A stretch of DNA of 51,594 nt from Nocardiopsis sp. MG754419 (GCF_018207095.1 NZ_QOCZ01000021.1:1-51594), one strand, 5' to 3'; positions 7,676-17,109 are shown, counted from the first letter of the stretch. Notes: generated from the letters alone by a model not told the origin. Program-made: numbers and translations.

Positions 7676-7999
7676 TTACAGGAACTCGGCCAGTTCCTTC
7701 TCCAGCACGCGCTTCGGCTTGGCGCCGATGAGCTGCTTGACGACCTCGCCGCCCTTGTAGACGTTCATGGTCGGCAGCGACATGACGTTGTAGGCGCGGG
7801 GCGTGTCCGGGTTCTGGTCGGTGTTGATCTTGACGACCTCGATCTTGTCGCCGTACTCCTCGGCCAGCTTGTCCAGGACCGGCGCCATCTGCTTGCAGGG
7901 GCCGCACCAGTCGGCCCAGAAGTCCACCAGGACGGGCTTGTCGCTGGCGAGGACCTCGTCGTTGAAGGTGGCGTCGGTGACGTTCTTGACGGTCGACAC
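7676..7999 (-). CDS. trxA: Thioredoxin
   Basis: 107 residues, full length. It reduces protein disulfides in the cytoplasm and is itself recycled by TrxB and NADPH. The active site WCGPC is seen in VDFWADWCGPCKQMAPVL, and the cis-Pro in SLPTMNVYKGG. GTG start. It follows trxB by 47 nt and shares its transcript, which probably starts at the SigR-type promoter at 9050-9076. A trxB-trxA pair beside sigM is the standard actinobacterial order. Confidence 0.98.
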   Translation of the reverse strand: MSTVKNVTDATFNDEVLASDKPVLVDFWADWCGPCKQMAPVLDKLAEEYGDKIEVVKINTDQNPDTPRAYNVMSLPTMNVYKGGEVVKQLIGAKPKRVLEKELAEFL

Positions 8000-8046
8000 T
8001 GCTTGGTTCTCCTTGGTTCGGCGAAACCGGGTGGGACGGTGGAGGG

Positions 8047-8979
8047 TCAGTTGCCGTGCTCGGCGAGGTAGCGCTCGGCGTCCAGGGCGGCCGAGCAGCC
8101 GGTGCCCGCGGCGGTGATCGCCTGGCGGTACTGGTGGTCGACCACGTCGCCCGCGGCGAAGACGCCCTCGAGGTTGGTCCGGGTGGACGGGAAGTCCGCC
8201 TTGACGTAGCCCTCGTCGTCGAGCTCGATCTGCCCGTCGAAGAGCTCCACGCGCGGGTCGTGACCGATGGCGACGAACAGGCCCGTCACGTCCAGGGTGC
8301 GCTCCTCGCCGTTGTTGCGGTCGCGGACACGGAGGCCGTGGACACGGTCCTCGCCGAGGACCTCGACGACCTCGGTGTCCCAGACGAACGAGATCTTCTC
8401 GTTGGCGAACGCACGCTCGGCCATGATCTTGCTGGCGCGCAGCTCGTCCCGGCGGTGGACGACCGTCACGGACTTGGCGAAACGGGTGAGGAAGAGCGCC
8501 TCCTCCATCGCGGTGTCGCCACCGCCGACCACCGCGATGTCCTGGTCGCGGAAGAAGAAGCCGTCACAGGTGGCGCACCAGGAGGTGCCCCGACCGGAGA
8601 GCTCCTTCTCGCCGGGCACGCCCAGCTCGCGGTAGCCCGAGCCGGTGGCCAGGATGACGGTGTGCGCGAGGAAGGTCTCGCCGCCCGCGGTGACCTCCTT
8701 GACCGGCTTGGTCAGGTCCACCGAGGTGACGTCCTCGGGCACCAGGTCGGCGCCGAAGCGTTCGGCCTGCTTGCGCAGGTTGTCCATGAGGTCGGGGCCC
8801 ATGATGCCGTCGGGGAAACCGGGGAAGTTCTCCACGTCGGTGGTGTTCATCAGCGCGCCACCGGCCGTGATCGAACCCTCGAAGACCAGCGGGCGCAGCT
8901 CGGCACGGGCGGCGTAGACGGCGGCGGTGTAGCCCGCCGGACCGGAACCGATGATGATGACATTGCGGACGTCACTCAC
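8047..8979 (-). CDS. trxB: Thioredoxin-disulfide reductase
   Basis: 310 residues. FAD- and NADPH-dependent flavoenzyme that reduces thioredoxin. FAD-binding [18 protein letters not shown] is at 12-29, the redox centre CATCDG in [11 protein letters not shown] near residue 136, the NADPH-binding [13 protein letters not shown] follows, and the C-terminal FAD motif reads [27 protein letters not shown] start [13 protein letters not shown]. First gene of the trxB-trxA operon, with a SigR-type promoter about 70 bp upstream, so induction by thiol-oxidative stress is expected. Confidence 0.98.
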   Translation of the reverse strand: MSDVRNVIIIGSGPAGYTAAVYAARAELRPLVFEGSITAGGALMNTTDVENFPGFPDGIMGPDLMDNLRKQAERFGADLVPEDVTSVDLTKPVKEVTAGGETFLAHTVILATGSGYRELGVPGEKELSGRGTSWCATCDGFFFRDQDIAVVGGGDTAMEEALFLTRFAKSVTVVHRRDELRASKIMAERAFANEKISFVWDTEVVEVLGEDRVHGLRVRDRNNGEERTLDVTGLFVAIGHDPRVELFDGQIELDDEGYVKADFPSTRTNLEGVFAAGDVVDHQYRQAITAAGTGCSAALDAERYLAEHGN

Positions 8980-9049
8980 GCTCGTAGGCCCTTCAAACAG
9001 TCGCTGTCCGGGCCACGGTGGCGTGACCGGAGGGAAAGATGGTTAGCAC

Positions 9050-9076
9050 AACCGATGGTAGGTGCATGGCATTCCC
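9050..9076 (-). promoter_or_regulatory. SigR-type promoter of trxBA
   Basis: On the minus strand GGGAAT (9071-9076), then 18 bp, then GTT (9050-9052). This is the GGAAT-N18-GTT consensus of Streptomyces SigR and mycobacterial SigH promoters, whose best-known target is trxBA. The start site would be about 60 nt before the trxB GTG. Confidence 0.75.
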
Positions 9077-9439
9077 ATCGGGACATCCCCCCAGGTTACG
9101 GGGGCGGGGTATGGCACTCGCCCTTTCCCCGGTCATCGACCGGACCCCGCGTGGGTGTCCGCGTCGCGGCCCCGGCCCCGTACGTCGGAACGCGTGGCGA
9201 CCCGGGTCCGCGGACGTGGGGCCGTGCCACGACCGCTCCGTGGACTTCGCATGCCGGAGTAGACCACCCGCCACACCCTCGACATCGGCGCGTCGCTGGA
9301 GGACGACGGCGACATCGCGGTGGTGTCGGAGGCGACCCACGGTCGGGAAGCGCTCTCCGAACTCGACCGTTTCCGTCCCGACGTGCTGCCGCCGGATCAG
9401 CGGATGCCGGCCGTGGACGGGCTCGGCGTGTTGAGAGAG

Positions 9440-9459
9440 TCGGCACGTCGACGTGCCGA
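9440..9459. repeat. 20-bp perfect palindrome inside the response-regulator remnant
   Basis: TCGGCACGTCGACGTGCCGA reads the same on both strands and centres on a GTCGAC. It lies 13 bp before a CGACATGTCG copy, in the part of the frame with no counterpart in ordinary receiver domains. Confidence 0.85.
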
Positions 9460-9472
9460 TACGTCGAGGCAC

Positions 9473-9482
9473 CGACATGTCG
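9473..9482. repeat. CGACATGTCG palindrome, copy 1
   Basis: Exact 10-bp palindrome in the response-regulator remnant, followed by AC. Confidence 0.8.
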
Positions 9483-9808
9483 ACACCCGGGTCGTGGTGC
9501 TCACCACCTTCGGCGAGGACGTCGACGCGTTCGTCGCGCTGCGTCCGGGCGCGGTGGGGCTCCCGATCAAGGACACCGGATCCGCCGGGGGACGCTGACC
9601 GGGGACCGCCCCTCGGGCCCCTCGATCGGATCGTGGGACCTTCCCGAGGGTGCGGACCCGCTCAGGTGTGTCGCGTCACGGGGGTGTTCGGTCGTTCGGG
9701 TGTCGGTGGAGCGGACTTCCCGAAACCAAGGGAGGTGTCGAAGGGTCTTCGCCCCTTCCACGTCCTGACAGGGGCCGAAGCGTGGTGGAGGCCCTGCGAG
9801 GGCACCGC

Positions 9809-10651
9809 CTAGAGGTCGCCCTCCGCGAGCACGGACGAGTCGAGGTCATCACCGTGGGCGCAGGAGGGGTCGACGACGAGCACGTCGACGCCCTCACCGT
9901 CCCGGGTGAACAGCACCCAGGCCCGGTCGGGGCCTTCGGGGCCCTCCCACCGGGCGTCGTCGACCAGGGTGACGTGGGCGCCGGTGGCCGCCTCGACATG
10001 GCCGACGCATTCCTGCGCCCCCTCGGGTAGCCGTGCCGACGTCTCCTCGGACTTGACGCTCAGTCCGCCGTCGCCCTCCGCGGTGTTCAGGACGTCCGAG
10101 GCCTGCTCGGTGAGCCCGTCCTCCGTGTAGACGGTGCCGCTGGCGACACCCTCGGTGGAGTAGGACTGCGCGGTGTCCGGGGCGCTCGCCGGCGCGTTCT
10201 CGTCCGACAGGGGAGCGGCGGAACCCGTCTCGGGCCCGTCGGACATCAGACTCCCGACGACGGCGGCGCCGCCACCGATGACGAACACCGAGGCGGCGGC
10301 GACCATCATGAGCCGGGGCAGACCGAAACGGCGCCGTCGGGTGTGGATCGGAGTGACGGTGGCGGGTGCGTCCGCCGGCGTCGTCTCCTCGGTGGTCTCC
10401 GTGGACGGGGCCTCGGCGGCGCGTGCCGCGACGGCCTCGGAGACCCGGTCGTCGAGGAGGGCGGCCACGTCCTGCGGCAGCGCGGGCGCCGGGGCATCGG
10501 CGAGCGCGCGGGTGACCCCGGCGAGTTCGTCGATGGTGGTCGCGCAGAGCGCGCAGGTCTCGATGTGGTCGGCGACCGAGCGTTCCTCGTCGGGCTCCAG
10601 AAGAGCCTCGGCGAAGAAGGCGAGTGCCTCCACGTCTGGATGGGACGTCAC
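9809..10651 (-). CDS. Zinc-containing anti-sigma factor of SigM
   Basis: 280 residues, membrane protein. The N-terminal ZAS-type motif H-x3-C-x2-C is seen in DHIETCALCATTIDEL, followed by a cytoplasmic linker rich in Ala, Pro and Thr, one membrane helix (RLMMVAAASVFVIGGGAAVVGSL, about 165-187) and an extracytoplasmic domain of about 95 residues with two cysteines (QECVGH, DPSCAHG). It should hold SigM inactive at the membrane and release it on a signal. GTG start with AGGAGG 12 nt upstream; it overlaps the sigM stop as GTGA, which supports the partner assignment. The extracytoplasmic part is not recognised. Confidence 0.85.
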   Translation of the reverse strand: MTSHPDVEALAFFAEALLEPDEERSVADHIETCALCATTIDELAGVTRALADAPAPALPQDVAALLDDRVSEAVAARAAEAPSTETTEETTPADAPATVTPIHTRRRRFGLPRLMMVAAASVFVIGGGAAVVGSLMSDGPETGSAAPLSDENAPASAPDTAQSYSTEGVASGTVYTEDGLTEQASDVLNTAEGDGGLSVKSEETSARLPEGAQECVGHVEAATGAHVTLVDDARWEGPEGPDRAWVLFTRDGEGVDVLVVDPSCAHGDDLDSSVLAEGDL

Positions 10652-11274
10652 GATGGGTTGGCACCTCCTCTCCCAGATGTGACGTCTCGGGGAGTTCCCG
10701 GGTTCCTTAGATGGGCCAGGGAAGGAAGAAGTTTCGCGCGACCTCGCGCACACCTGCTCTTGACCGTGCCGGTGGCGACGTCGAGGATCTCGGCGGCCTC
10801 GTCGACCCGGTAGCCGAGCATGTCCACCAAGGTCAGCGCCATGCGCTGGTCCAACGGCAGTTGATCGAGGGCGGCGTGCACGTCCAGTCGGGACTCGGTC
10901 TGGGCGGCGTGGTCCTGTGCGCCGCCGGTCCGTCCGAGTCGCTCGTTGGAGATGATGTCGAGGGTCTCGTCCTCGGTGGGGGTGGCCGGGCGCACCTTGC
11001 GGCGTCTGAGACGGTCGTGGCAGGCGTTCACCACGATCCGGTGCAGCCAGGTCGTCACCTGGGAATCGCCGCGGAACCGGTCGGCGGCGCGGAAGGCCGA
11101 GAGGAAGGCGTCCTGCAGTGCGTCGGACGCCTCCTCCTGCTCGCCCATCATCCGGATGGCGACAGCCCACAGGCGCTCACGGTGGCGGCGTACCAGTACC
11201 GCGAACGCCTGCTCGTCACCCTGAGCGTGCCTCGACAACAGCTCCTTGTCAGGAAGCTCCTGGGCCCCGTCCAT
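10648..11274 (-). CDS. sigM: ECF RNA polymerase sigma factor SigM
   Basis: 208 residues. Region 2 is visible in LVRRHRERLWAVAIRMM, DALQDAFLSAFRAADRF and the DNA-melting QVTTWLHRIVVNACHDRLRR; region 4 in LPLDQRMALTLVDML and VDEAAEILDVATGTVKSRCA. No extra domains. The order mviN/murJ-sigM-anti-sigma-trxB-trxA is that of mycobacterial SigM, hence the name. ATG start. It sits 34 nt downstream of the pseudokinase gene and probably shares its transcript, with possible autoregulation that I could not locate. Confidence 0.9.
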   Translation of the reverse strand: MDGAQELPDKELLSRHAQGDEQAFAVLVRRHRERLWAVAIRMMGEQEEASDALQDAFLSAFRAADRFRGDSQVTTWLHRIVVNACHDRLRRRKVRPATPTEDETLDIISNERLGRTGGAQDHAAQTESRLDVHAALDQLPLDQRMALTLVDMLGYRVDEAAEILDVATGTVKSRCARGRAKLLPSLAHLRNPGTPRDVTSGRGGANPS

Positions 11275-11308
11275 CAGCGCTGATCACATACTCCACGACT
11301 AGGGGGAT

Positions 11309-12880
11309 CTAAACTCCGCGTACCTCGACCTCATTGATGGTCCCACGGAAGGTTCCGTCGATGTTCGGCAGGTCGGTGAACCAGATCAGCACGTACTGGC
11401 CGGTCACCGCCTCGTCCAGTTCGACCGTCTCGGCGCCGTTGACCGAACCCTCCCAGGCCACCGGGAGGTTGCCGTCCAGGGACGAGTCGTCGGTGACGGA
11501 GTCGCTGTCGCCGACCCGGACCTGGACGCCGTAGTCCCGTTCGGGCAGGGCCAGGTCCACCTCGTGGACCTCCTGGGCGGACCCCAGGTCGAGGATGAGA
11601 CCGACACCGCTCTTCTCGGTGCCCATCGGGTCCCGGTACCCCTCGGTGTTCCACTCGGTCGCGAGGTCACCGTCGTGGGCACGCCCGGACCGGTCACCGT
11701 GCTCGCTGTGGTCACCGAGCGGGTCGAACCCGTCGGAGCCGGCGATGGAGAGGACCTCCAGCTCGGCGCTGTCGACGGGGTCCTCCGTCGCGCTCGCGCT
11801 GGGGTCGGCCTCCTCCTCGGAGCCCGAGCGCAGACTGGTGCCGAGCGTCCAGGCGCCGGCGACCACACCGGCGAACAACAGGAACGCGACGGCCCCGACG
11901 ATCAGCTGTTTGGCCGATACGCCCCGGTCGCGGGAGGCGCGCTGCTCCATCCGCGAGCTCGCCTGCGGACGGGCCGCGCCCGCGCGGGCGGCGGAGCCGG
12001 CGCGCGCGCTGCGACGAGGGCCGGTGGTGGCGTCGAACTCACCCGTGCGCCGGGAGGTGCCCTGTTCCGGCGGCGGGGTCGCCTCGGTGGGCGCCACCGG
12101 CAGGGGGATGAGGCGGGGGACCTCGGCCAGGGCGGCGCAGAACTCGGCGGGACCGGTGATGGGCGGTCCCGGCACCATCTGACCGACCAGCTGCGGCAGG
12201 GCCGCGCGGGTGGTGATGGTGGCCAGTTGTTCGCTGATGCCCTGGCGCAGTTGACCGGGCGGGTAGGGGCCCATGGGGCCCTGGGGTGCTCCGGGCAGGC
12301 CGCTCTGCGGTCCGCCGGGCCAGTAGCCGGTCAGGGCCGCGTACAACAGGTTGCCGAGCCCTTGGGCGTCGACCGCGCCGGGCTGCGGGACGTTGTTGCC
12401 CAGCAGTGCGGCGTCCACACCGATACCGGTGACCTTGACCGCGCCGCCGCTGCTCCACATGAGCTTGCCGGGGGTCAGGCACAGGTGGTGGAGACCGTTG
12501 GCGTGGGCGGCGGTGATCGCCTCGGCGGCCTCCGCGACCAGGCCGGCGGCGCGCTCGGGCTCCATGGGGCCCTGCTGGAGGAGTTCGGCCAGGGAGGAGC
12601 CGATGACCCACTCCTCGACCACGTAGGGGATGGGTGAGGAGTCGTCGGCGTCGAAGACCTGGGTGACGCGGGCGTCGGGCACACGGCTGGTGGCGCGGGC
12701 GGCGCGCACGACCTCGGACGTGCGGGGGAAGCCGTCGGCGAAGGTCCAGACCGCGACCGGACGCGCCAGCGTCTCGTCGGTGGCCTTCCATCGTGTCGCG
12801 CCACCGGTCTCGCTCACCACGTGGTCGAGTCGGTAGCGGTTGGCCAGCTTCGCCCCGGGTTCGATCAGGAAGGTGCTCAT
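11309..12880 (-). CDS. Membrane pseudokinase protein (C-terminal part of mycobacterial MviN, here a separate gene)
   Basis: 523 residues. Residues 1-250 follow a Ser/Thr kinase fold without the catalytic residues: the beta-3 Lys is absent (RPVAVWTF), HRDxKPxN reads HLCLTPGKLMW, and DFG reads GIG. A basic, disordered linker follows, then one membrane helix (LIVGAVAFLLFAGVVAGAWTLG), and an extracytoplasmic galactose-binding-like domain with DGDLATEWNTEGY and VGLILDLGSAQEVHEVDL. In Mycobacterium tuberculosis the same parts are fused to MurJ and the phosphorylated pseudokinase binds FhaA, holding back flippase activity. The ATG at 12880 (MSTFLIEPGAKLANRYRL) was chosen because the fold begins there; the frame is open further upstream without homology. 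Confidence 0.83.
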   Translation of the reverse strand: MSTFLIEPGAKLANRYRLDHVVSETGGATRWKATDETLARPVAVWTFADGFPRTSEVVRAARATSRVPDARVTQVFDADDSSPIPYVVEEWVIGSSLAELLQQGPMEPERAAGLVAEAAEAITAAHANGLHHLCLTPGKLMWSSGGAVKVTGIGVDAALLGNNVPQPGAVDAQGLGNLLYAALTGYWPGGPQSGLPGAPQGPMGPYPPGQLRQGISEQLATITTRAALPQLVGQMVPGPPITGPAEFCAALAEVPRLIPLPVAPTEATPPPEQGTSRRTGEFDATTGPRRSARAGSAARAGAARPQASSRMEQRASRDRGVSAKQLIVGAVAFLLFAGVVAGAWTLGTSLRSGSEEEADPSASATEDPVDSAELEVLSIAGSDGFDPLGDHSEHGDRSGRAHDGDLATEWNTEGYRDPMGTEKSGVGLILDLGSAQEVHEVDLALPERDYGVQVRVGDSDSVTDDSSLDGNLPVAWEGSVNGAETVELDEAVTGQYVLIWFTDLPNIDGTFRGTINEVEVRGV

Positions 12881-13126
12881 GATGGGAGTGACGGGTGCCA
12901 GTGCCGGTGGGTCGCGCGGTGCCGATGCGGGCACGCGCGAGGGGGTCGGCCCTGTCTGCTGTCCCCAGCCTCCCTTCGGGCAGCTCGGATGAACGATGCT
13001 CTGGCGGTAAAGCGGTGTCTGCTCATGCTAGGACGCGTGAACAGCCTCTTTGGAGGACATTGACTACCCATGCACCTTCCGGGACGTATCCGTGTTCGAC
13101 TACCCAACGTCATCCATTCCAGGTGA

Positions 13127-15007
13127 TCAGCGGCGTCGCAGTCGTGTCTTGAGCAAATCGAGGAACGCTGTGACTTCGGTCACATTGAGGAACTTGGCCG
13201 CGACCACGAACAGTACGGCACCGACCAGTCCCGCGGCCACCATCGACGCAAGACCCGGCCAGAGATCACCGGGAAGGTCACTGAAGACGACGATCATCAA
13301 AAGACCGAACAGGGCCGCGGGCACGGTGGCCACGTGCAGCTTGAACAGGGTGACCGCGGTCCGGCGTCCGTCGAGGCCGTTCAGCCTCTTGTGGAGGAGG
13401 TACCACATGATCACCGAGCCCACGATGTAGTAGAGGCCGTAGGGGACCGGCAGCCACATCACGATGTGCTGCGGTGAGTCCGCCAGGACGAACAGCAGCG
13501 CGATCGCGGTGATCGCGTGCGCGGTCTCGGAGGGGATCGCCACCAGGGCCGGTGTGCGGGTGTCGCCCAGTGCGTAGAAGACGCGCATCTGGAGCTGGAA
13601 CAACGTGAACGGAATCAACATCACGCAGAAGACCATGAGGATCCGGCCGATCGCCGCCGCGTCCTCGGCGCTCGTGCTGCCCTGCGCGTAGATCATCACG
13701 CAGAAGGGAACCGCGAAGACGATCATCGCCACCGAGATCGGCACGATCAGCACCGAGGAGAGACGGAACCCCCGGGAGAAGTCGCTGCGGACCTGGTCCT
13801 TGCGTCCGGCGGCGACGTGTTCGCTCATCCGAGGCAGCAGCGCCGTGATCACCGAGACCGCGATGATCGCGTACGGGAGCTGGAACAGCATCGAGGCGAA
13901 CTTGTAGGCCGCGATCCCCGACCCGGTGTCGAAGCCCAGCTCCGCCGACATCGAACCGGCGCGGGTGGCGACGTTGGTGGAGACGAGCGCGCCCACCTGC
14001 GCGACCACGATGTAGAGCATCATCCAGGAGGCGGCACCGGCCGCCTCGCCCAGCCCCGACCCGCGCAGGTCCAGGCGGGGACGCCAACGGAAGCCCGCCG
14101 CGGCCAGGGACCACACGAGCACCGCGGCCTGCACGACCTGGCCCAGGGCGGTGCCCAGGCCGAGCAGGGCCAGTTCGCCCTGCGTCACCGTCTCCGGGGT
14201 CCGGCCCGGACCGGCGATGGTCAGGAACCACACGCAGATGCCGATGATCACGACGTTGTTCAGTACCGGTGCCCACATGGGGGCGCCGAACTTATTGCGC
14301 GCGTTCAGCATCGCGCTGGCCAGACCGCTGGCGCCGATGAAGAAGATCTGCAGCACCAGATACCGGGCGAGGATCACCGAGACGTCGTACTGGGCCCCGC
14401 TGAACCCGCCCGCGTAGATCCGGATGAACCACTCCGCGACCAGTACGGACACCAGGGTGAGCACGAACAACGCGAGCAGCATCAGAGTGACCAGACGCTG
14501 CTCGGTGCGGTCACCGCCGTCGGTGTCCAGCTTGCGTCGCTTGACCAAGAAGGGGACGAACACGCTGGCCAACAACCCGCCGATGAGCAGGTCGTAGATC
14601 ATGTAGGGGACCATGCCGGCGGTCTGATAGGCGTCGCCCATGAGCTGGGTGCCGATCGCGGCCGCCAGGACGATGGTCCGCACGAAACCGGTGACGCGGG
14701 AGGCGATCGTGCCGATCGCCATGATCGCCGTCGACTTGGCGATGTTGCCCGGACCGGTGTGCGACGAACCACCGATCTCGTCGCCGTCCTCCAGACCCGC
14801 GCGGTCCGCGGTGCCCACGTCGCCGATCTCGCTCGGATCGCGCAGGGTCGTCAGCCCGGTCTCGGGTTCGGTCCGCGGCTCGGAGCGCTCGTAGGCGTCG
14901 AGCACGTCCTCCGGCATCACGAGATGGCGGCCGGATCTGTGCTCGGGTGGGTCCTCGGGTCCGCTCTGGGAACCGTCGGCGTGCTGACGGGGGTGGTCGC
15001 TGGACAC
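13127..15007 (-). CDS. murJ: Lipid II flippase MurJ/MviN family, copy 1 (sigM-proximal)
   Basis: 626 residues. MurJ moves lipid II across the cytoplasmic membrane for peptidoglycan synthesis. A hydrophilic N-terminus of about 90 residues is followed by 14 predicted membrane helices. Typical segments: STAIMAIGTIASRVTGFVRT, DAYQTAGMVPYMIYDLLIGG, ASVFVPFLVKRRK, LNARNKFGAPMWAPVLNN and PYAIIAVSVITALLPRMSEH. GTG start. Only 79 nt separate it from a second murJ upstream, and both are in the same operon direction with the pseudokinase gene and sigM. Which copy is the essential flippase cannot be told from sequence. Confidence 0.93.
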   Translation of the reverse strand: MSSDHPRQHADGSQSGPEDPPEHRSGRHLVMPEDVLDAYERSEPRTEPETGLTTLRDPSEIGDVGTADRAGLEDGDEIGGSSHTGPGNIAKSTAIMAIGTIASRVTGFVRTIVLAAAIGTQLMGDAYQTAGMVPYMIYDLLIGGLLASVFVPFLVKRRKLDTDGGDRTEQRLVTLMLLALFVLTLVSVLVAEWFIRIYAGGFSGAQYDVSVILARYLVLQIFFIGASGLASAMLNARNKFGAPMWAPVLNNVVIIGICVWFLTIAGPGRTPETVTQGELALLGLGTALGQVVQAAVLVWSLAAAGFRWRPRLDLRGSGLGEAAGAASWMMLYIVVAQVGALVSTNVATRAGSMSAELGFDTGSGIAAYKFASMLFQLPYAIIAVSVITALLPRMSEHVAAGRKDQVRSDFSRGFRLSSVLIVPISVAMIVFAVPFCVMIYAQGSTSAEDAAAIGRILMVFCVMLIPFTLFQLQMRVFYALGDTRTPALVAIPSETAHAITAIALLFVLADSPQHIVMWLPVPYGLYYIVGSVIMWYLLHKRLNGLDGRRTAVTLFKLHVATVPAALFGLLMIVVFSDLPGDLWPGLASMVAAGLVGAVLFVVAAKFLNVTEVTAFLDLLKTRLRRR

Positions 15008-15086
15008 CGTCGGGTGGTCCTTTTCTGGCTGATGCGGCTACAGGTTCGTGGACCGGCGGGTGCGAGGCCGGAAGGTGCTCAGGTAC

Positions 15087-16997
15087 TCATCGACGCAGGC
15101 GGCCGCGGATGAGTTCCACCGCGGCGCTCAGTTCCGGGACGCGCAGCAGACGGGCGGCCACGAGGAAGAGCAGGACGCCGACCGCGCAACCGACGAGGGG
15201 GGCACCGATGTTCGTGATCAGGCCGGGGCCGACGTAGGCGTCGAAGAACCGGAGGACACCGTAGCCCGCCGCGACGCTGGGAACGACGGCCAGGTGCAGG
15301 CGCAACAATGTGCCCATCGCGTGCTTTCCGTCAAGTCCACCGATCCGGCGGCTGAGGACCTGACCGGCGATGGTGAGTCCGGAGAGGAACGAGAACATGA
15401 AGCCCGACGCGACGCCGACGACGACCATGTCGGGCGGCAGCAGCAGGTAGGCCACCAGGGCCAGACCGCTGTGGACGGCGAGGTTGGCGACACCGATGAG
15501 GGCCGGGGTCTTGGTGTCCCCCAAGGCGAAGAACACACGCAGCATCAGCTGGAAGACGGTGAACGGCACCAGTCCGAGCGACATCACCGCGAGGATCTGA
15601 CCGATGGCGATCGCGTCGTCCACCGAGACCGAGCCGCGCGCGAACGCCAGGATGGACAGCGGTTCGGCGAACAGCGCCACCGCGAACGCGGTCGGCACCA
15701 GGACGAACGAGGAGATCCGCAGCGTCCGGGAGAAGTCCGAGCGGACGGCGTCCCAGTTGCGGTCGTCGGCGTGTGCGCTCATCCGGGGCAGGAGCACGGT
15801 GATCAGGGAGACGGCGATGATCGCGTAGGGAAGCTGGAAGAGCTGGTACGCCAGGTTGTAGGCGCTGATACCCGCACCCACGTCCAGACCCTGTTCGATG
15901 CTCGCCACGTTGGCGGCGTTGGCGATGTTGGTGGTGATCCACAGCCCGGCCTGGGTGAGCAGGGTGTAGAGCATCATCCACCCGGCGGTGCGCAGTGCCT
16001 CGCCCAACCCCGAGCCGCGCAGGTCCAGGCGCGGGCGCCAGCGGTAGCCGGTCCGGGTCAGGGCCACGAACAGGACCAGGGCCTGGAGCGCCATGCCGCC
16101 CGCGGTGCCGGCGCCCAGCAGGGTGAGCTCGGCGTCGGTGACCGTCTCCGGGGTCTTGTCGGGGCCCGCCACGACCAGGAACATCGCGGCCACACCCATG
16201 ATGACCACGTTGTTCAGGACCGGTGCCCACACGGCGGCGCCGAACCTGCCCCGGGTGTTGAGCATGGCGCTCAGCAGGCCGCTCAGACCCACGAAGAAGA
16301 TCTGGGACAGCAGGAAGCGGGCCAGGTAGACCGACGCGTCGAACTGCAGCGGGGTGAAGCGTGAACCGTACAGCCAGATGAGGCCCTCGGCGGCCGCGAT
16401 CGCGACCGCGGTCACCGCCAGCAGCGCCAGCACCATCGAGGTGAACAGGCGGTCCTCGGTGGCCTTGCCGCCGTCCAGGTCGTTCTTGCGGCGCTTGACC
16501 AGGAACGGGATGACCACGGAGGCCATCAGACCGCCGATGAGCAGGTCGTTCAGGATGAACGGGATCGTGTGCGCCGTGTGGTAGGCGTCCCCGAGCAGGT
16601 GGGTGCCGATGGCGGCGGCCAGCACGATCGTGCGCGCGAAACCGGTGAGCCGGGAGGCCATGGTGCCCACGGCCATGATCGCGCTGGAGCGCATCATGCC
16701 ACCGGAGCCGCCCTGGTCCTCGGTCCCCGCCGCCGCGCCGTCGGGCGGGGGCACCTCGCCCCGCGCCGTCTCCGGCGCGTGCGGCCGGTCCACCCCGTTC
16801 CGGCCGTGATCGCCGCCCAGGACGGGTCCGTGCGGGTCGGCGGCGGGCTCGGGGAGCTCGCCCTCCTCGTAGGAGGAGGTCGGTCCCGCGTAGGGGCGGA
16901 TCGTGCTGTCGCCGGGGAGGGGGGCCTCGGGCTGCTTGCTGTGCCTGGGCGAGTAGCGGGGGTCCTGCTCGTCGCCGTTAGGGGATTCGGTGGCCAC
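15087..16997 (-). CDS. murJ: Lipid II flippase MurJ/MviN family, copy 2
   Basis: 636 residues, same architecture as the neighbouring copy: a long Pro/Glu/Gly-rich cytoplasmic N-terminus (about 105 residues), then SSAIMAVGTMASRLTGFART, GDAYHTAHTIPFILNDLLIG, LNTRGRFGAAVWAPVLNN, YAIIAVSLITVLLPRMSAHA. The two copies are clearly paralogous over their membrane parts but differ throughout, so the duplication is old. GTG start MATESPNGDEQDP with AAAGGAA upstream. A perfect DnaA box and a CGACATGTCG palindrome lie in the 161-bp gap before the DUF6049-type gene. Confidence 0.93.
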   Translation of the reverse strand: MATESPNGDEQDPRYSPRHSKQPEAPLPGDSTIRPYAGPTSSYEEGELPEPAADPHGPVLGGDHGRNGVDRPHAPETARGEVPPPDGAAAGTEDQGGSGGMMRSSAIMAVGTMASRLTGFARTIVLAAAIGTHLLGDAYHTAHTIPFILNDLLIGGLMASVVIPFLVKRRKNDLDGGKATEDRLFTSMVLALLAVTAVAIAAAEGLIWLYGSRFTPLQFDASVYLARFLLSQIFFVGLSGLLSAMLNTRGRFGAAVWAPVLNNVVIMGVAAMFLVVAGPDKTPETVTDAELTLLGAGTAGGMALQALVLFVALTRTGYRWRPRLDLRGSGLGEALRTAGWMMLYTLLTQAGLWITTNIANAANVASIEQGLDVGAGISAYNLAYQLFQLPYAIIAVSLITVLLPRMSAHADDRNWDAVRSDFSRTLRISSFVLVPTAFAVALFAEPLSILAFARGSVSVDDAIAIGQILAVMSLGLVPFTVFQLMLRVFFALGDTKTPALIGVANLAVHSGLALVAYLLLPPDMVVVGVASGFMFSFLSGLTIAGQVLSRRIGGLDGKHAMGTLLRLHLAVVPSVAAGYGVLRFFDAYVGPGLITNIGAPLVGCAVGVLLFLVAARLLRVPELSAAVELIRGRLRR

Positions 16998-17082
16998 CGT
17001 GGATCAGGGTTCCTTTCATCGGAGGTTGCGGGCCGCGGCTCCCGGTGGGGGAGTCCGGGCGGGGGAGTGGAGCCGGGCGACG

Positions 17083-17091
17083 TGTGGACAA
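17083..17091 (-). promoter_or_regulatory. Single DnaA box upstream of murJ copy 2
   Basis: TGTGGACAA, the exact complement of TTGTCCACA, 86 bp before the murJ start. Isolated, so binding relevance is uncertain. Confidence 0.5.
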
Positions 17092-17109
17092 GGGGAGAGA
17101 TCGACGGAG

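Larger units (their letters stand above)
9265..9598 (+). pseudogene. Response regulator receiver domain remnant (NarL/LuxR type)
   Basis: Reads LDIGASLEDDGDIAVVSEATHGREALSELDRFRPDVLPPDQRMPAVDGLGVL ... DTRVVVLTTFGEDVDAFVALRPGAVGLPIKDT, clearly a receiver domain of the two-component NarL family. The first beta strand with its acidic pair is missing, the usual VLMDVRMP reads VLPPDQRMP, and no helix-turn-helix output domain follows; the frame stops at 9598. Between helix 3 and strand 4 the frame carries extra codons formed by a 20-bp palindrome and a CGACATGTCG copy. No partner kinase is nearby. Decayed gene; the rest of 8980-9808 shows only the trxBA promoter and no intact gene. (Residues quoted in two parts; the first run is interrupted here as LDIGASLEDD, GDIAVVSEATHGREALSEL, DRFRPDVL.). 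Confidence 0.75.
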
